From Methanobacteriota archaeon (GTDB taxonomy: Archaea > Thermoplasmatota > E2 > DHVEG-1): a stretch of DNA of 12,969 bases. Numbering within the stretch: the stretch's first letter is position 1; each line of letters starts with the position of its first letter. This document shows, piece after piece, positions 6,647-12,530 of the stretch. Made by a program: the position numbers and the translations under genes. The stretch covers positions 1 to 12,969 of the forward strand of contig JAPKYG010000108.1 in the NCBI GenBank assembly GCA_026394435.1, in the 5' to 3' direction. The notes under the pieces were generated by a model. It saw nothing but the letters and a program-made list of their open reading frames with translations. It did no database searches and was not told the origin of the DNA.

Positions 6647-6862
6647 AAAGAGTAAGTATGAAATTGTAGATTACCTCCCAAATCTCCACCCTCAACTGCT
6701 CTCCTTTTTTTGTGATATATCGCAGCATGGATTCTCTTCGTTTTATCGCATCAAAAACGTGCGATATCAGCTTAATTCAATCAACCTAATGGTTTCATGC
6801 AAGAACGAGACATCTTCCTTTAGAATCGGTGTTTTGGTGACAGAGGAAACGGTAAGGACCAC
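6621..6862 (-). pseudogene. Possible decayed gene on the minus strand, winged-helix-like fragments
   Basis: Two minus-strand frames abut near 6770. The first (6862 to 6767) gives 'TKTPILKEDVSFLHETIRLI' and stops; the second (6776 to 6621) gives 'ISHVFDAIKRRESMLRYITK' followed by 'KGEQLRVEIWEV'. Together they read like one helix-rich protein with a single frameshift; 'YITKKGEQLR' resembles the wing region of archaeal winged-helix regulators. The end of the second frame runs into the signal-peptide relic on the other strand and is not meaningful there. No promoter or SD is visible. Plus-strand frames through the same bases are also open for short distances, so chance cannot be excluded. Confidence 0.28.
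6718..6766. repeat. Three copies of TATCGCA (two direct, one inverted)
   Basis: TATCGCA occurs at 6718-6724 and 6744-6750, 26 nt apart, and as TGCGATA at 6760-6766. The last two form a 7-bp inverted repeat with a 9-nt spacer. They lie about 100 nt upstream of the pheT TATA box and inside the possible minus-strand relic. Apart from these and the relic, the stretch 6647-6862 holds nothing I can identify. Confidence 0.35.
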
Positions 6863-6900
6863 TATTATATATGGAGGAGGGGGTAACATTCTACTGAGGT
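6863..6900 (+). promoter_or_regulatory. Promoter of the pheT transcript and SD of the leader ORF
   Basis: TATTATATATG at about 6863-6872 is a strong TATA box, predicting a start near 6890-6895. GAGGT at 6896-6900 is a good SD placed 7 nt before ATG 6908, which opens the leader ORF and not pheT. A G-rich GGAGGAGGGGGT at 6873-6884 probably lies upstream of the mRNA start. Confidence 0.6.
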
Positions 6901-6907
6901 AACAGAT

Positions 6908-7030
6908 ATGATGAATGGAAAAACCAACCAAATTGAAAGGCAGTCAAAAGTTAAATATAGTCAAGAAGAAATCAAATATACCTCCATTCTATTCATGTGT
7001 CTGTATGCCGCTTGTCACCTTCAAATATAA
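6908..7030 (+). CDS. Leader ORF of 40 residues overlapping the start of pheT
   Basis: An ORF starts with two ATG codons at 6908 and ends at TAA 7028-7030, in a different frame from pheT and overlapping it by 26 nt. It reads 'MMNGKTNQIERQSKVKYSQE', then a hydrophobic end ('ILFMCLYAACHL'). It has the only good SD in the leader (GAGGT at 6896-6900, 7 nt spacing), whereas the pheT ATG at 7005 has none. It does not contain a run of Phe codons, so a classical attenuation peptide is unlikely; ribosome delivery to pheT by reinitiation or coupling is possible. It could instead be a relic or chance frame. I do not recognise the protein. Confidence 0.4.
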   Translation: MMNGKTNQIERQSKVKYSQEEIKYTSILFMCLYAACHLQI

Positions 7031-8639
7031 CGATTTCATCAACCTACTTGGCTATAAGATCCCAAAGGAAAAACTCATTGAAAAACTTCCGATGATCGGG
7101 GGTGATTTCAGCCATGTTACGGGTGATGAGATCAACATCGAGTTTTTCCCGAACAGACCAGATCTCACCTCAGTCGAAGGCATTGCACGTGCATCACGGG
7201 CGTTCTTCGAATTTAAGACAGGATTACAGACTTATGAGGCCGCGACTTCAGATGTTTCATTAACCGTGGATCCGTCAGTAAAAAAAATCAGACCGTTTGT
7301 CACCACAGCTTTAGTGAAAAACATTACGATGACTGATGAATTGATCACATCACTCATGGGATTACAAGAGAAACTTCACGTTGGGTTAGGGCGCAATAGA
7401 AAGAAGGTCGCTATCGGCGTCCATAACGCAGAACCGGTTACACCACCTTTTTTCTACAAGGCGGTTGACCCGGATGCCGTCTCGTTTGTCCCTCTTGCCA
7501 AAGATGAACCGATGACCCTGCGTGAGATTCTGAAAAAACATGAGAAAGGCGTTGATTATGCTCATCTCCTTGAGGGTTTTGACAAATACCCTTTGATTGT
7601 CGATGTCCATAACAACGTGCTGTCATTCCCACCAATCATTAATGGTAGTTTAACTGAGGTTACCCCGTACACAAAAGAGGTTTTTATCGATGTGACCGGG
7701 AATGATAGAAAAGCGATTAATTACGCGCTCAATATCGTGACGACCGCGCTTGCAGAGCGAGGGGGAACAATCTATCGAACTACTGTACTGGAAGATGGAA
7801 AGAAAATTGTTTCCCCTGATTTTACTGCGGTGAAACAAAGTGTATCGGTCGCTTTTGTCAATACAATTCTTGGGACAAGGTTCAAGGAAAAAGACGTCGT
7901 GACTTGTTTGAAAAAAATGGGACATAATGCAGTTGATTCTGGAGATGGCAGAATCGCGGTGGAAATAGCCGCGTGGCGGTCTGATATCCTTCATGAGGTT
8001 GATCTTGTTGAGGATGTCGCGGTTGGGTTTGGGTTTGACCTGTTTGAGACGGATTTCCCAAAAGCGTTGACGTTTGGGAGGACATTACCGTGTCATAATC
8101 TCTTAGATGGTTTACGAGGTATTATGATTGGTGTTGGATTTAACGAAGTCACCACTTTCGTCATATCAAACGAGGAGGATGAATTTCAGCGTATGGGACT
8201 GATAAAAGGTAAAATGGTCAAGATTGAAAATCCCATCGGCGAAGAGTATAGCGGGTTACGAATGAGTCTTTTACCGTCGTTATTGAAGCTTCTTCGGGAG
8301 AATAGGCATCATCCGCTGCCGCAACAGATTTTCGAAGTTGGGGTCGTGGTTGATGAGCAGGCGAAAAACCGGCATCATTTGGCCGGCATGAAAATTGATG
8401 CAAAAGCCAACTTCACAGAATGCAAATCACTTGTTGAAACAGTGCTTCGAGAGTGTGGATGCAAACCAGTAATTAAGGAGAAATCACATGCTGCATTTAT
8501 TGAAGGACGATGCGCCAGTGTGTTGAAAAATGAAGCGGAGATTGGGGTGTTTGGAGAGTTACATCCAAAGACGATTCAGGCTTTTGATCTTGAACATCCG
8601 ATGATCGCATTTGATCTTGTAACAGATCTTCTGCAATGA
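7005..8639 (+). CDS. pheT: Phenylalanine--tRNA ligase beta subunit
   Basis: The 544-residue protein has the archaeal PheT size and order; with PheS it forms the alpha2-beta2 enzyme that charges tRNA-Phe. Visible parts are the N-terminal 'MPLVTFKYNDFINLLG'; 'IEFFPNRPDLTSVEGIARAS', a very conserved block; the B3/B4 editing domain with 'YPLIVDVHNNVLSFPPIING'; the B5 domain ('VNTILGTRFKEKDVVTCLKK', then 'AAWRSDILHEVDLVEDVAVG'); and a catalytic-like C-terminal domain with 'MIGVGFNEVTTFVISNEEDE' and 'LLPSLLKLLRENRHHPLPQQ'. The frame stays open upstream to an ATG at 6915, but the extra 30 residues look non-coding and archaeal PheT starts at MP-VTF, so 7005 is chosen. No SD precedes it; a leader ORF overlaps it. 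The partner pheS is not in the window. The stop overlaps the next gene by 4 nt (ATGA). Confidence 0.93.
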   Translation: MPLVTFKYNDFINLLGYKIPKEKLIEKLPMIGGDFSHVTGDEINIEFFPNRPDLTSVEGIARASRAFFEFKTGLQTYEAATSDVSLTVDPSVKKIRPFVTTALVKNITMTDELITSLMGLQEKLHVGLGRNRKKVAIGVHNAEPVTPPFFYKAVDPDAVSFVPLAKDEPMTLREILKKHEKGVDYAHLLEGFDKYPLIVDVHNNVLSFPPIINGSLTEVTPYTKEVFIDVTGNDRKAINYALNIVTTALAERGGTIYRTTVLEDGKKIVSPDFTAVKQSVSVAFVNTILGTRFKEKDVVTCLKKMGHNAVDSGDGRIAVEIAAWRSDILHEVDLVEDVAVGFGFDLFETDFPKALTFGRTLPCHNLLDGLRGIMIGVGFNEVTTFVISNEEDEFQRMGLIKGKMVKIENPIGEEYSGLRMSLLPSLLKLLRENRHHPLPQQIFEVGVVVDEQAKNRHHLAGMKIDAKANFTECKSLVETVLRECGCKPVIKEKSHAAFIEGRCASVLKNEAEIGVFGELHPKTIQAFDLEHPMIAFDLVTDLLQ

Positions 8640-9352
8640 GAAGGAGTCTCGTAGGAACAATGCAGCAGGAGTATCGAGCCAGCGCGGAGGAAACCTGGGA
8701 TGCGATAGCGGAAAGTTTTGATACAACGCGAAAAAAACCATGGAAATTCTGTCTTGATTTTATTCGTACTCTGAAAAACACTGATGTGGTGGCTGATGTT
8801 GGATGTGGGAACGGACGTCATCTTTTGCCTTGCGCGGAGAACTGTTCACATGCTGTAGGAGTAGATATTTCACAGAAGTTGCTCAGAATAGTTCATAAGA
8901 AACTCCCAAACAAAAACATCCATAATGTTTCGCTTCTTCACGCTGATGTCGTCCAGCTTCCATTGGTAGATAACAGTCTTAATGCTGTCTTGTTTATCGC
9001 ATCGTTGCATAATATCCAGGGGAAAGAACACCGTCGTCGTGCGTTACAGGAGGTCGACCGGGTGCTGAAACCAAATGGTACTGCATTGATCAGTGTCTGG
9101 TCTCGTTGGCAGGATATGTATTTTAAGTATTTCATGAAACAATTCATTGTTCGTTCACGGGAATTTGGTGATATCGACGTGTACTGGAGGCAGCATAACC
9201 TCAATGTCCCCCGGTTCTATCATTTGTACAGCAAGGGGGAATTTATCCGGGAATTACGTGATGCAAGTTTTTGTATCCAGAACCTTCAAAGTCTGAAAAT
9301 TCATTCGAAACGCTTTCCTGATAATTATTTCGCCGTGGTGAGAAAAAGATAA
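8636..9352 (+). CDS. SAM-dependent methyltransferase, Trm9/ALKBH8-like
   Basis: The 238-residue protein is a class I SAM methyltransferase. It opens with 'EETWDAIAESFDTTRKKPW', very like the start of the Trm9/ALKBH8 tRNA methyltransferases, followed by motif I 'VVADVGCGNGRHLL' (about residues 51-64), an acidic 'VGVDIS' at the end of strand 2, 'LHADVVQLPLVDNSLNAVLF' (motifs II/III) and 'EVDRVLKPNGTALISVWSR'. The C-terminal 'FYHLYSKGEFIRELRDASF' also fits Trm9, which methylates modified wobble uridines in tRNA. Substrate is inferred from family likeness only. The ATG at 8636 overlaps the pheT stop, implying translational coupling; an in-frame ATG at 8660 would drop 8 residues and is a real alternative because the family core starts after it. 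Sitting behind pheT, a tRNA role is reasonable. Confidence 0.82.
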   Translation: MRRSLVGTMQQEYRASAEETWDAIAESFDTTRKKPWKFCLDFIRTLKNTDVVADVGCGNGRHLLPCAENCSHAVGVDISQKLLRIVHKKLPNKNIHNVSLLHADVVQLPLVDNSLNAVLFIASLHNIQGKEHRRRALQEVDRVLKPNGTALISVWSRWQDMYFKYFMKQFIVRSREFGDIDVYWRQHNLNVPRFYHLYSKGEFIRELRDASFCIQNLQSLKIHSKRFPDNYFAVVRKR

Positions 9353-9364
9353 TTATTTAAAATG
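9352..9364 (+). promoter_or_regulatory. Probable TATA box of the ABC exporter operon
   Basis: ATTATTTAAAATG follows the methyltransferase stop directly. A start about 25 nt on, near 9383, would leave about 20 nt of leader before the ATG at 9402, including GTGGAAC and AGGAA. Confidence 0.45.
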
Positions 9365-9401
9365 AATGGTATTCTCAACAGAGAGTGGAACAGGAATACT
9401 C

Positions 9402-10400
9402 ATGGACATCATTACGACAGAGAATCTTACGAAAACATTCGACGGATTTACCGCAGTGGATCATATCTCATTTTCTGTTAAGAAAGGTGAGGTTTTTGGA
9501 TTTCTTGGTCCGAATGGTGCAGGTAAGACAACGACGATTAAAATGCTGACAACTTTATTATACCCAACGCAAGGTTCTGCAACCATTGCCGGGTTTGATA
9601 TCTTAAAACAGCGGGCGGACGTCCGAGAAAACATTGGCGTTGTCTTCCAAGAACCAGCGTTAGACACAGAGCTTACCGGCAGAGAGAACCTTGATTTTCA
9701 TGCACGGATGTATGGGCTGTCACAAGAGGTGAGGAAAAAACGGGTTTTTAAGTTACTCACCTTAGTTGACTTACTGGATAAAAAAGATGTCTTGGTGAAA
9801 CATTACTCAGGGGGAATGAAACGACGGCTGGAGATCGCTCGGGGTCTGATGCATTCCCCGACGGTGTTGTTTTTAGATGAGCCGACCCTAGGGTTGGATG
9901 CACAGACCAGGCGGGCTATCTGGGAGTATATCAAACAGTTGAACAAGGATGAGAACACTACGATTTTTTTGACAACGCATTACATGGATGAAGCTGATTT
10001 TTTATGTGATCGTATTGGAATCATTGATCATGGGAAGATTATGGTGATGAACACGGTTGATATGTTGAAAAAATCTATTGGTAACGATGTTATTACGTTA
10101 TCGTGTTCTGATATTCAGAAACTTCAAAAACGGTTAGAACAGGAATCATGGATCAGTAAGATAACACCGTATGCTTCTTTTTTAACACTTGGCGTTGAGC
10201 GTGGTGAAGAAAAAATCCCGGCGATCTTTGATATCGCACGGACCGTAAATGTAACCATTTCTTCAGTGGATGTTCGCAGGCCAACCTTGGATGATGTTTT
10301 CATCTATTATACCGGGCGAAGTATGCGTGAGCAAGATCATGAGGCTCCGCATAATGGAACAAAAAAACCTGCTAGATTTCGTCTGAGGTGGCAGAAGTGA
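9402..10400 (+). CDS. ABC transporter ATP-binding protein, drug/lipid exporter (DrrA-like) type
   Basis: From the ATG at 9402 the product has 332 residues, the usual length for DrrA/CcmA-like ATPases with a C-terminal accessory domain. All nucleotide-site motifs are intact: Walker A 'GPNGAGKTT' (36-44), Q-loop around 'VVFQEPALD', signature 'YSGGMKRRLE' (135-144), Walker B 'VLFLDEPTLGLD' (155-166) and the H-loop 'TTHYMDEAD'. The C-terminal part ends 'DVRRPTLDDVFIYYTGRS', the typical DrrA tail. An upstream start at 9366 would add 12 residues that do not belong to the family, and its ATG is not preceded by a better SD. The gene overlaps the permease in TGATG, a strong sign that the two make one exporter. 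The cargo cannot be read from the sequence. Confidence 0.92.
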   Translation: MDIITTENLTKTFDGFTAVDHISFSVKKGEVFGFLGPNGAGKTTTIKMLTTLLYPTQGSATIAGFDILKQRADVRENIGVVFQEPALDTELTGRENLDFHARMYGLSQEVRKKRVFKLLTLVDLLDKKDVLVKHYSGGMKRRLEIARGLMHSPTVLFLDEPTLGLDAQTRRAIWEYIKQLNKDENTTIFLTTHYMDEADFLCDRIGIIDHGKIMVMNTVDMLKKSIGNDVITLSCSDIQKLQKRLEQESWISKITPYASFLTLGVERGEEKIPAIFDIARTVNVTISSVDVRRPTLDDVFIYYTGRSMREQDHEAPHNGTKKPARFRLRWQK

Positions 10401-11167
10401 TGAATCAAAAAAATTTCCAAGCCATCTATGTGTTGTGGCTTCGACAAATGAAACGGTTTCTCCGAGCGAAAAGCAGGGTTTTGACGACCATCGTTCAACC
10501 ATTGTTCTTCCTTTTCATCCTTGGGTTTGGGTTTAACATCGCGGTATTCCCCGGGATGCAAGGATCTTACATTAATTTTCTTGCACCAGGAATTATTGCT
10601 ATGGCGATTTTGTTTTCCTCGATGTTTACTGGTGTGTCGGTGCTATGGGATAAACAGTCTGGCTTCTTACAGGAGGTTCTTGTTGCACCGGTGAGTCGAT
10701 TGTCGATTGTCATCGGCAGAACCCTTGGGGGTGCCACGATCGCTTTATTTCAAGGGTTCATCATTATGATTATCGCGATTGCTCTCGGTGTACCGATTAC
10801 CAGTACTGGGGGTTTGCTGCTAACATTAGTCATTATGGTGTTGCTTTCTTTTACCGCAGTGGGATTTGGTTTAATCATCGCCTCAAAAATGCACGATTTC
10901 GAAGGATTCCAGTCCATTATGAGTCTGATCCTTATGCCGTTGTTATTTCTTTCCTCTATGTTCTACCCGGTGACCGAATCTCTTCCGGGTTGGTTACAAA
11001 TGCTATCCTATTGCAATCCCTTGTTTTATATGATTGATGGAATACGGGGAAGCCTGACAGGAGTAAATAATATCCTGGATCCGCTGGTGGATCTTGGAAT
11101 CATCTTAACTCTTTGTATCATCATCATGGGGTTGGGGACTTACTTCTTCAACAAGTCCGAGGCTTGA
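10400..11167 (+). CDS. ABC-2 type transporter permease
   Basis: The 255-residue protein has the six-helix layout of ABC-2 permeases. A cytoplasmic N-terminus 'FQAIYVLWLRQMKRFLRAKS' precedes helix 1 ('PLFFLFILGFGFNIAVF'); then come 'FLAPGIIAMAILFSSMFTGV', the conserved loop 'WDKQSGFLQEVLVAPVSRLS', three more helices, the family signature 'MPLLFLSSMFYPVTESLPGW' and 'NPLFYMIDGIRGSL', and a last helix near the end. The ATG at 10400 shares bases with the ATPase stop (TGATG); a GTG at 10388 is possible but adds only 4 residues. With the ATPase it should form a homodimeric exporter of hydrophobic compounds, in the DrrAB/daunorubicin-resistance and Nod-factor exporter class. Cargo unknown. Confidence 0.92.
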   Translation: MNQKNFQAIYVLWLRQMKRFLRAKSRVLTTIVQPLFFLFILGFGFNIAVFPGMQGSYINFLAPGIIAMAILFSSMFTGVSVLWDKQSGFLQEVLVAPVSRLSIVIGRTLGGATIALFQGFIIMIIAIALGVPITSTGGLLLTLVIMVLLSFTAVGFGLIIASKMHDFEGFQSIMSLILMPLLFLSSMFYPVTESLPGWLQMLSYCNPLFYMIDGIRGSLTGVNNILDPLVDLGIILTLCIIIMGLGTYFFNKSEA

Positions 11168-11294
11168 TTCCTGTTTTAGTGCATATTTTAGCTGTTTCAG
11201 GGAAAAAACTTGAAAAAATAGGCGTATTTTTCAGAAGAGACGGCACATTCAGGCGGGTAAAACCACGTAAATTGGTTGATGTAAAAGTAGATTC
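11168..11294 (+). other. Intergenic stretch after the exporter, possible coding relic
   Basis: No complete gene is seen. One plus frame across 11205-11310 reads protein-like ('GKKLEKIGVFFRRDGTFRRV') but has no start of its own, no SD, and ends inside the promoter of the next gene. T-rich patches near 11174-11192 could end the exporter transcript. Confidence 0.25.
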
Positions 11295-11342
11295 ACACTT
11301 TTGCTTATAAAGTGTAAGTAGATTTAGTGTTTTGGAGATGAT
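11295..11342 (+). promoter_or_regulatory. Palindrome over the TATA box, plus SD, of the OB-fold gene
   Basis: ACACTTT (11295-11301) and AAAGTGT (11309-11315) form a perfect 7-bp inverted repeat whose centre and right arm overlap the TATA box CTTATAAAG (11304-11312). A regulator bound there would block TBP. The predicted start is near 11334, and GGAGATGAT at 11334-11342 is a strong SD 5 nt before the ATG at 11348. Confidence 0.6.
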
Positions 11343-11347
11343 AGTCA

Positions 11348-11539
11348 ATGGATGGAGTTTTAGTTAAATGGGATGGGAATTATGGAGAAATCCAGATGTC
11401 AGATGGGAAAAGGTACCCTTTTGTTGCAAGTGTCAAGGAAGAGAGACTTCATGTTGGGGATATAGTTGTATTTGATTTAAGTGATAAGGATAAGAATTAT
11501 TTTCATGCTATCAATGTGAAGAAATTTGAAAGAGAATAA
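11348..11539 (+). CDS. Small OB-fold protein, cold-shock-domain-like
   Basis: The 63-residue product opens 'MDGVLVKWDGNYGEIQMSDG' and continues 'KRYPFVASVKEERLHVGDIV', 'VFDLSDKDKNYFHAINVKKF'. The layout follows a cold-shock domain: strand 1 with 'VKW', a gly-aromatic turn where bacterial CspA has 'GYGFI', a short 'FV-S' strand, 'L-VGD-V-F' as strand 4, and a last 'A-NVK' strand. The RNP1 and RNP2 aromatics are only partly kept ('YPFVAS'; no FVH), so nucleic-acid binding is likely but weaker to assert. TATA box, SD and start are all well placed. The palindrome in the promoter suggests regulation. It may act as a small RNA chaperone; this is inferred from fold likeness. Confidence 0.72.
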   Translation: MDGVLVKWDGNYGEIQMSDGKRYPFVASVKEERLHVGDIVVFDLSDKDKNYFHAINVKKFERE

Positions 11540-11590
11540 GTTAATGAAAGGGTTTGTTAAATTCAAGAATGAAAGTGGTCATGTGTTTGT

Positions 11591-11668
11591 TTATTTTTCA
11601 TCTTTTTTCGGCTTTATCTCATTGATATTTTTCCACGCCTTCTTAACACGTTGTCCAAAAGTTGTCAT
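11591..11668 (-). CDS. Small basic protein of 25 residues, unknown function
   Basis: A minus-strand ORF starts at ATG 11668 and ends at TAA 11591. It reads 'MTTFGQRVKKAWKNINEI' and ends with a lysine-rich tail ('KPKKDEK'). The first 18 residues would form an amphipathic helix. Expression signals are unusually complete: TATA box ATTTTATAAAG on the minus strand at about 11709-11719, expected mRNA start near 11688, SD GGGGTGA at 11673-11679, then 4 nt to the ATG. Plus-strand frames here lack such signals, although a 53-residue plus ORF from 11544 overlaps (a continuation with F-rich composition, probably a shadow). I do not recognise the family; the start resembles the amphipathic N-terminus of some membrane-associated proteins. 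Confidence 0.5.
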   Translation of the reverse strand: MTTFGQRVKKAWKNINEIKPKKDEK

Positions 11669-11672
11669 TCCT

Positions 11673-11719
11673 TCACCCCATCACTCACAATTTCATAAAC
11701 ATTAATCGCTTTATAAAAT
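11673..11719 (-). promoter_or_regulatory. Promoter and SD of the 25-residue protein
   Basis: On the minus strand ATTTTATAAAG (about 11709-11719) is followed 30 nt on by GGGGTGA (11673-11679). Their spacing to each other and to ATG 11668 is what a short-leader archaeal mRNA needs. Confidence 0.5.
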
Positions 11720-11760
11720 CAATCCTTACAACCCTATATGTTGAATGTAAAGCAGGATTT

Positions 11761-11775
11761 ACAGAAGAAAAAAGG
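11761..11775 (-). terminator. T-rich terminator after the zinc-knuckle gene
   Basis: Downstream of the stop at 11798, the minus strand reads CCTTTTTTCTTCTGT, with a run of six T. This fits archaeal termination; no hairpin is seen. Confidence 0.4.
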
Positions 11776-11797
11776 AGAATCATTAACACGGTTTAAA

Positions 11798-12247
11798 TCA
11801 TCGGACCTTATCCTGTATATATTTTTTATAATACCTTGAATTGGTCTTGCTTTCGAATTTATCCATGACTGCTCGGTGCTGAGAATCTTTCAACAATCCA
11901 GCGTGCATATCAAAAACATCGATACTAAAGTCATCCATTTCTTTCTGAGTGTAACCGTACTTCTTTTTGCTGCGTTTGGCTGCCCAGTTTTCACCATATT
12001 TTGTTCCTGAACTTCCAACAGCATCACCAAGGATTCCTCCGAATACGAAGACCCCTGTTGCTCCTCCCACATCTAATTTGCTGCCTTCAATAAAAGAGTA
12101 TTGTTTTTTCTGTTCTTTTGGCATCCTTTTATAGCACTTATAACAAAATGTTTTTTGGTGGTTTGAAGAATCCATCAATATGACGGTCTTACCGATATTT
12201 ATGAATAGATGACATACATCACATATCTTCGTAACCTTTGCCTCCAC
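11798..12247 (-). CDS. Zinc-knuckle protein with glycine-rich segment, unknown function
   Basis: The 149-residue protein starts with GTG at 12247. Cysteines pair as C9-x2-C12 and C35-x2-C38 with 22 residues between, a likely four-cysteine zinc site at the N-terminus. A basic linker follows ('MPKEQKKQYSF'), then a glycine-rich, mildly hydrophobic stretch at 60-81 ('VGGATGVFVFGGILGDAVGS') resembling a glycine-zipper membrane or oligomer segment, a lysine-rich part ('AAKRSKKKYGYT') and a helical C-terminus. I do not recognise the family. The GTG start is chosen because the next in-frame ATG would delete the first two cysteines, and because the TATA-like element at 12270-12278 lies about 28 nt upstream, implying a leaderless mRNA. 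T-rich termination follows. It lies among small minus-strand genes with similar promoters. Confidence 0.6.
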   Translation of the reverse strand: MEAKVTKICDVCHLFINIGKTVILMDSSNHQKTFCYKCYKRMPKEQKKQYSFIEGSKLDVGGATGVFVFGGILGDAVGSSGTKYGENWAAKRSKKKYGYTQKEMDDFSIDVFDMHAGLLKDSQHRAVMDKFESKTNSRYYKKYIQDKVR

Positions 12248-12267
12248 CTACTGTTTTGTAACAATAT

Positions 12268-12291
12268 TTTCTTTAAAAACATACCCCTTAG
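12268..12291 (-). promoter_or_regulatory. Promoter of the zinc-knuckle gene (copy A of a repeated block)
   Basis: The minus strand reads TAAGGGGTATGTTTTTAAAG, with TTTTTAAAG as TATA box about 28 nt from the GTG start. The same block recurs at 12674-12697 with the core ATGTTTTTAAAGAA identical. Confidence 0.5.
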
Positions 12292-12318
12292 AAACCCAAC
12301 TTTCGTGCTAATGAATAA

Positions 12319-12338
12319 TGATGATAAAAATAAAAGAA
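12319..12338 (-). terminator. T-rich terminator after the basic peptide ORF
   Basis: Minus-strand CTTCTTTTATTTTTATCATC lies directly after the stop at 12342. It fits archaeal T-tract termination. Confidence 0.35.
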
Positions 12339-12341
12339 GAA

Positions 12342-12419
12342 TTATTCCAATTTAGTTCTTTTTCGTTTCATTCTATTCTTCCGAATCTTTTTATCTTTCC
12401 GATGTTGTTTTGTGGTCGT
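12342..12419 (-). CDS. Very basic 25-residue peptide with perfect SD and apparent ACG start
   Basis: GAGGAGGTGAT on the minus strand (12424-12434) is a near-perfect SD. Four bases after it the frame begins ACG ACC ACA and continues 'TTKQHRKDKKIRKNRMKRKR' then 'TKLE' to TAA at 12342. That frame has a stop (TAA) just before the ACG, and no ATG, GTG or TTG suitable for this SD exists in any frame. So either ACG is used as start, or an ATG has mutated. The product would be about half K and R. Its size and 'KKIRKNRMKRKRTK' pattern recall ribosomal protein eL41, a 25-residue basic peptide, but the tryptophan typical of eL41 is missing, so that identity is speculative. T-rich sequence follows the stop. 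Confidence 0.4.
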   Translation of the reverse strand, partial: TTTKQHRKDKKIRKNRMKRKRTKLE

Positions 12420-12423
12420 TTAA

Positions 12424-12434
12424 ATCACCTCCTC
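12424..12434 (-). promoter_or_regulatory. Near-perfect Shine-Dalgarno site without a standard start codon
   Basis: Minus strand GAGGAGGTGAT is complementary to the archaeal 16S rRNA 3' end over about 9-10 bases, stronger than any other SD in the window. The only candidate start at proper spacing is ACG at 12417-12419. An AT-rich stretch (TTTTATTTTTTTTAC, about 12462-12476) upstream could include a TATA element. Confidence 0.6.
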
Positions 12435-12490
12435 AAACAATTAAGTCTGAAACGTGTAAAGTAAAAAAAATAAAATTCTCATAGGTTCGC

Positions 12491-12504
12491 AAAAAAAAAC
12501 AAAA
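12491..12504 (-). terminator. Poly-T terminator after the small membrane-peptide ORF
   Basis: The minus strand reads TTTTGTTTTTTTTT about 30 nt after the stop at 12531. This is the clearest archaeal-type T-run in the window. CGCA and TGCG flank it as a possible 4-bp stem. Confidence 0.5.
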
Positions 12505-12530
12505 CTGCGAGATTCTTATTCTTTTTTCTT

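Noticed and set aside
6802..6901. Plus-strand ORF of about 37 codons ending before the leader ORF
   Set aside because: It crosses the pheT TATA box and has Ser/Thr/Gly-rich shadow-like composition and no SD.
6915..7004. N-terminal extension of PheT by 30 residues from ATG 6915
   Set aside because: The extra residues are lysine- and proline-rich without family likeness, the SD at 6896 is too far (14 nt), and archaeal PheT begins at MP-VTF.
11113..11310. 65-residue plus ORF overlapping the permease end
   Set aside because: Its first half is a frame shadow of the permease; only the second half looks protein-like, and it lacks a start.
11544..11705. 53-residue plus-strand ORF after the OB-fold gene
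   Set aside because: It overlaps the better supported 25-residue minus ORF and has only a weak SD; the C-terminal part is His/Pro-rich and non-protein-like. It starts like a nucleic-acid-binding strand ('GFVKFKNESGHVFVYF'), so a relic is not fully excluded.
12342..12419. Firm identification of the basic peptide as ribosomal protein eL41
   Set aside because: Size and K/R content agree, but the conserved tryptophan and exact spacing are missing, so only likeness is stated.
12480..12520. tRNA-like GGTTCG near 12484
   Set aside because: It is followed by a homopolymer A run; no acceptor or anticodon arms can be drawn on either strand.
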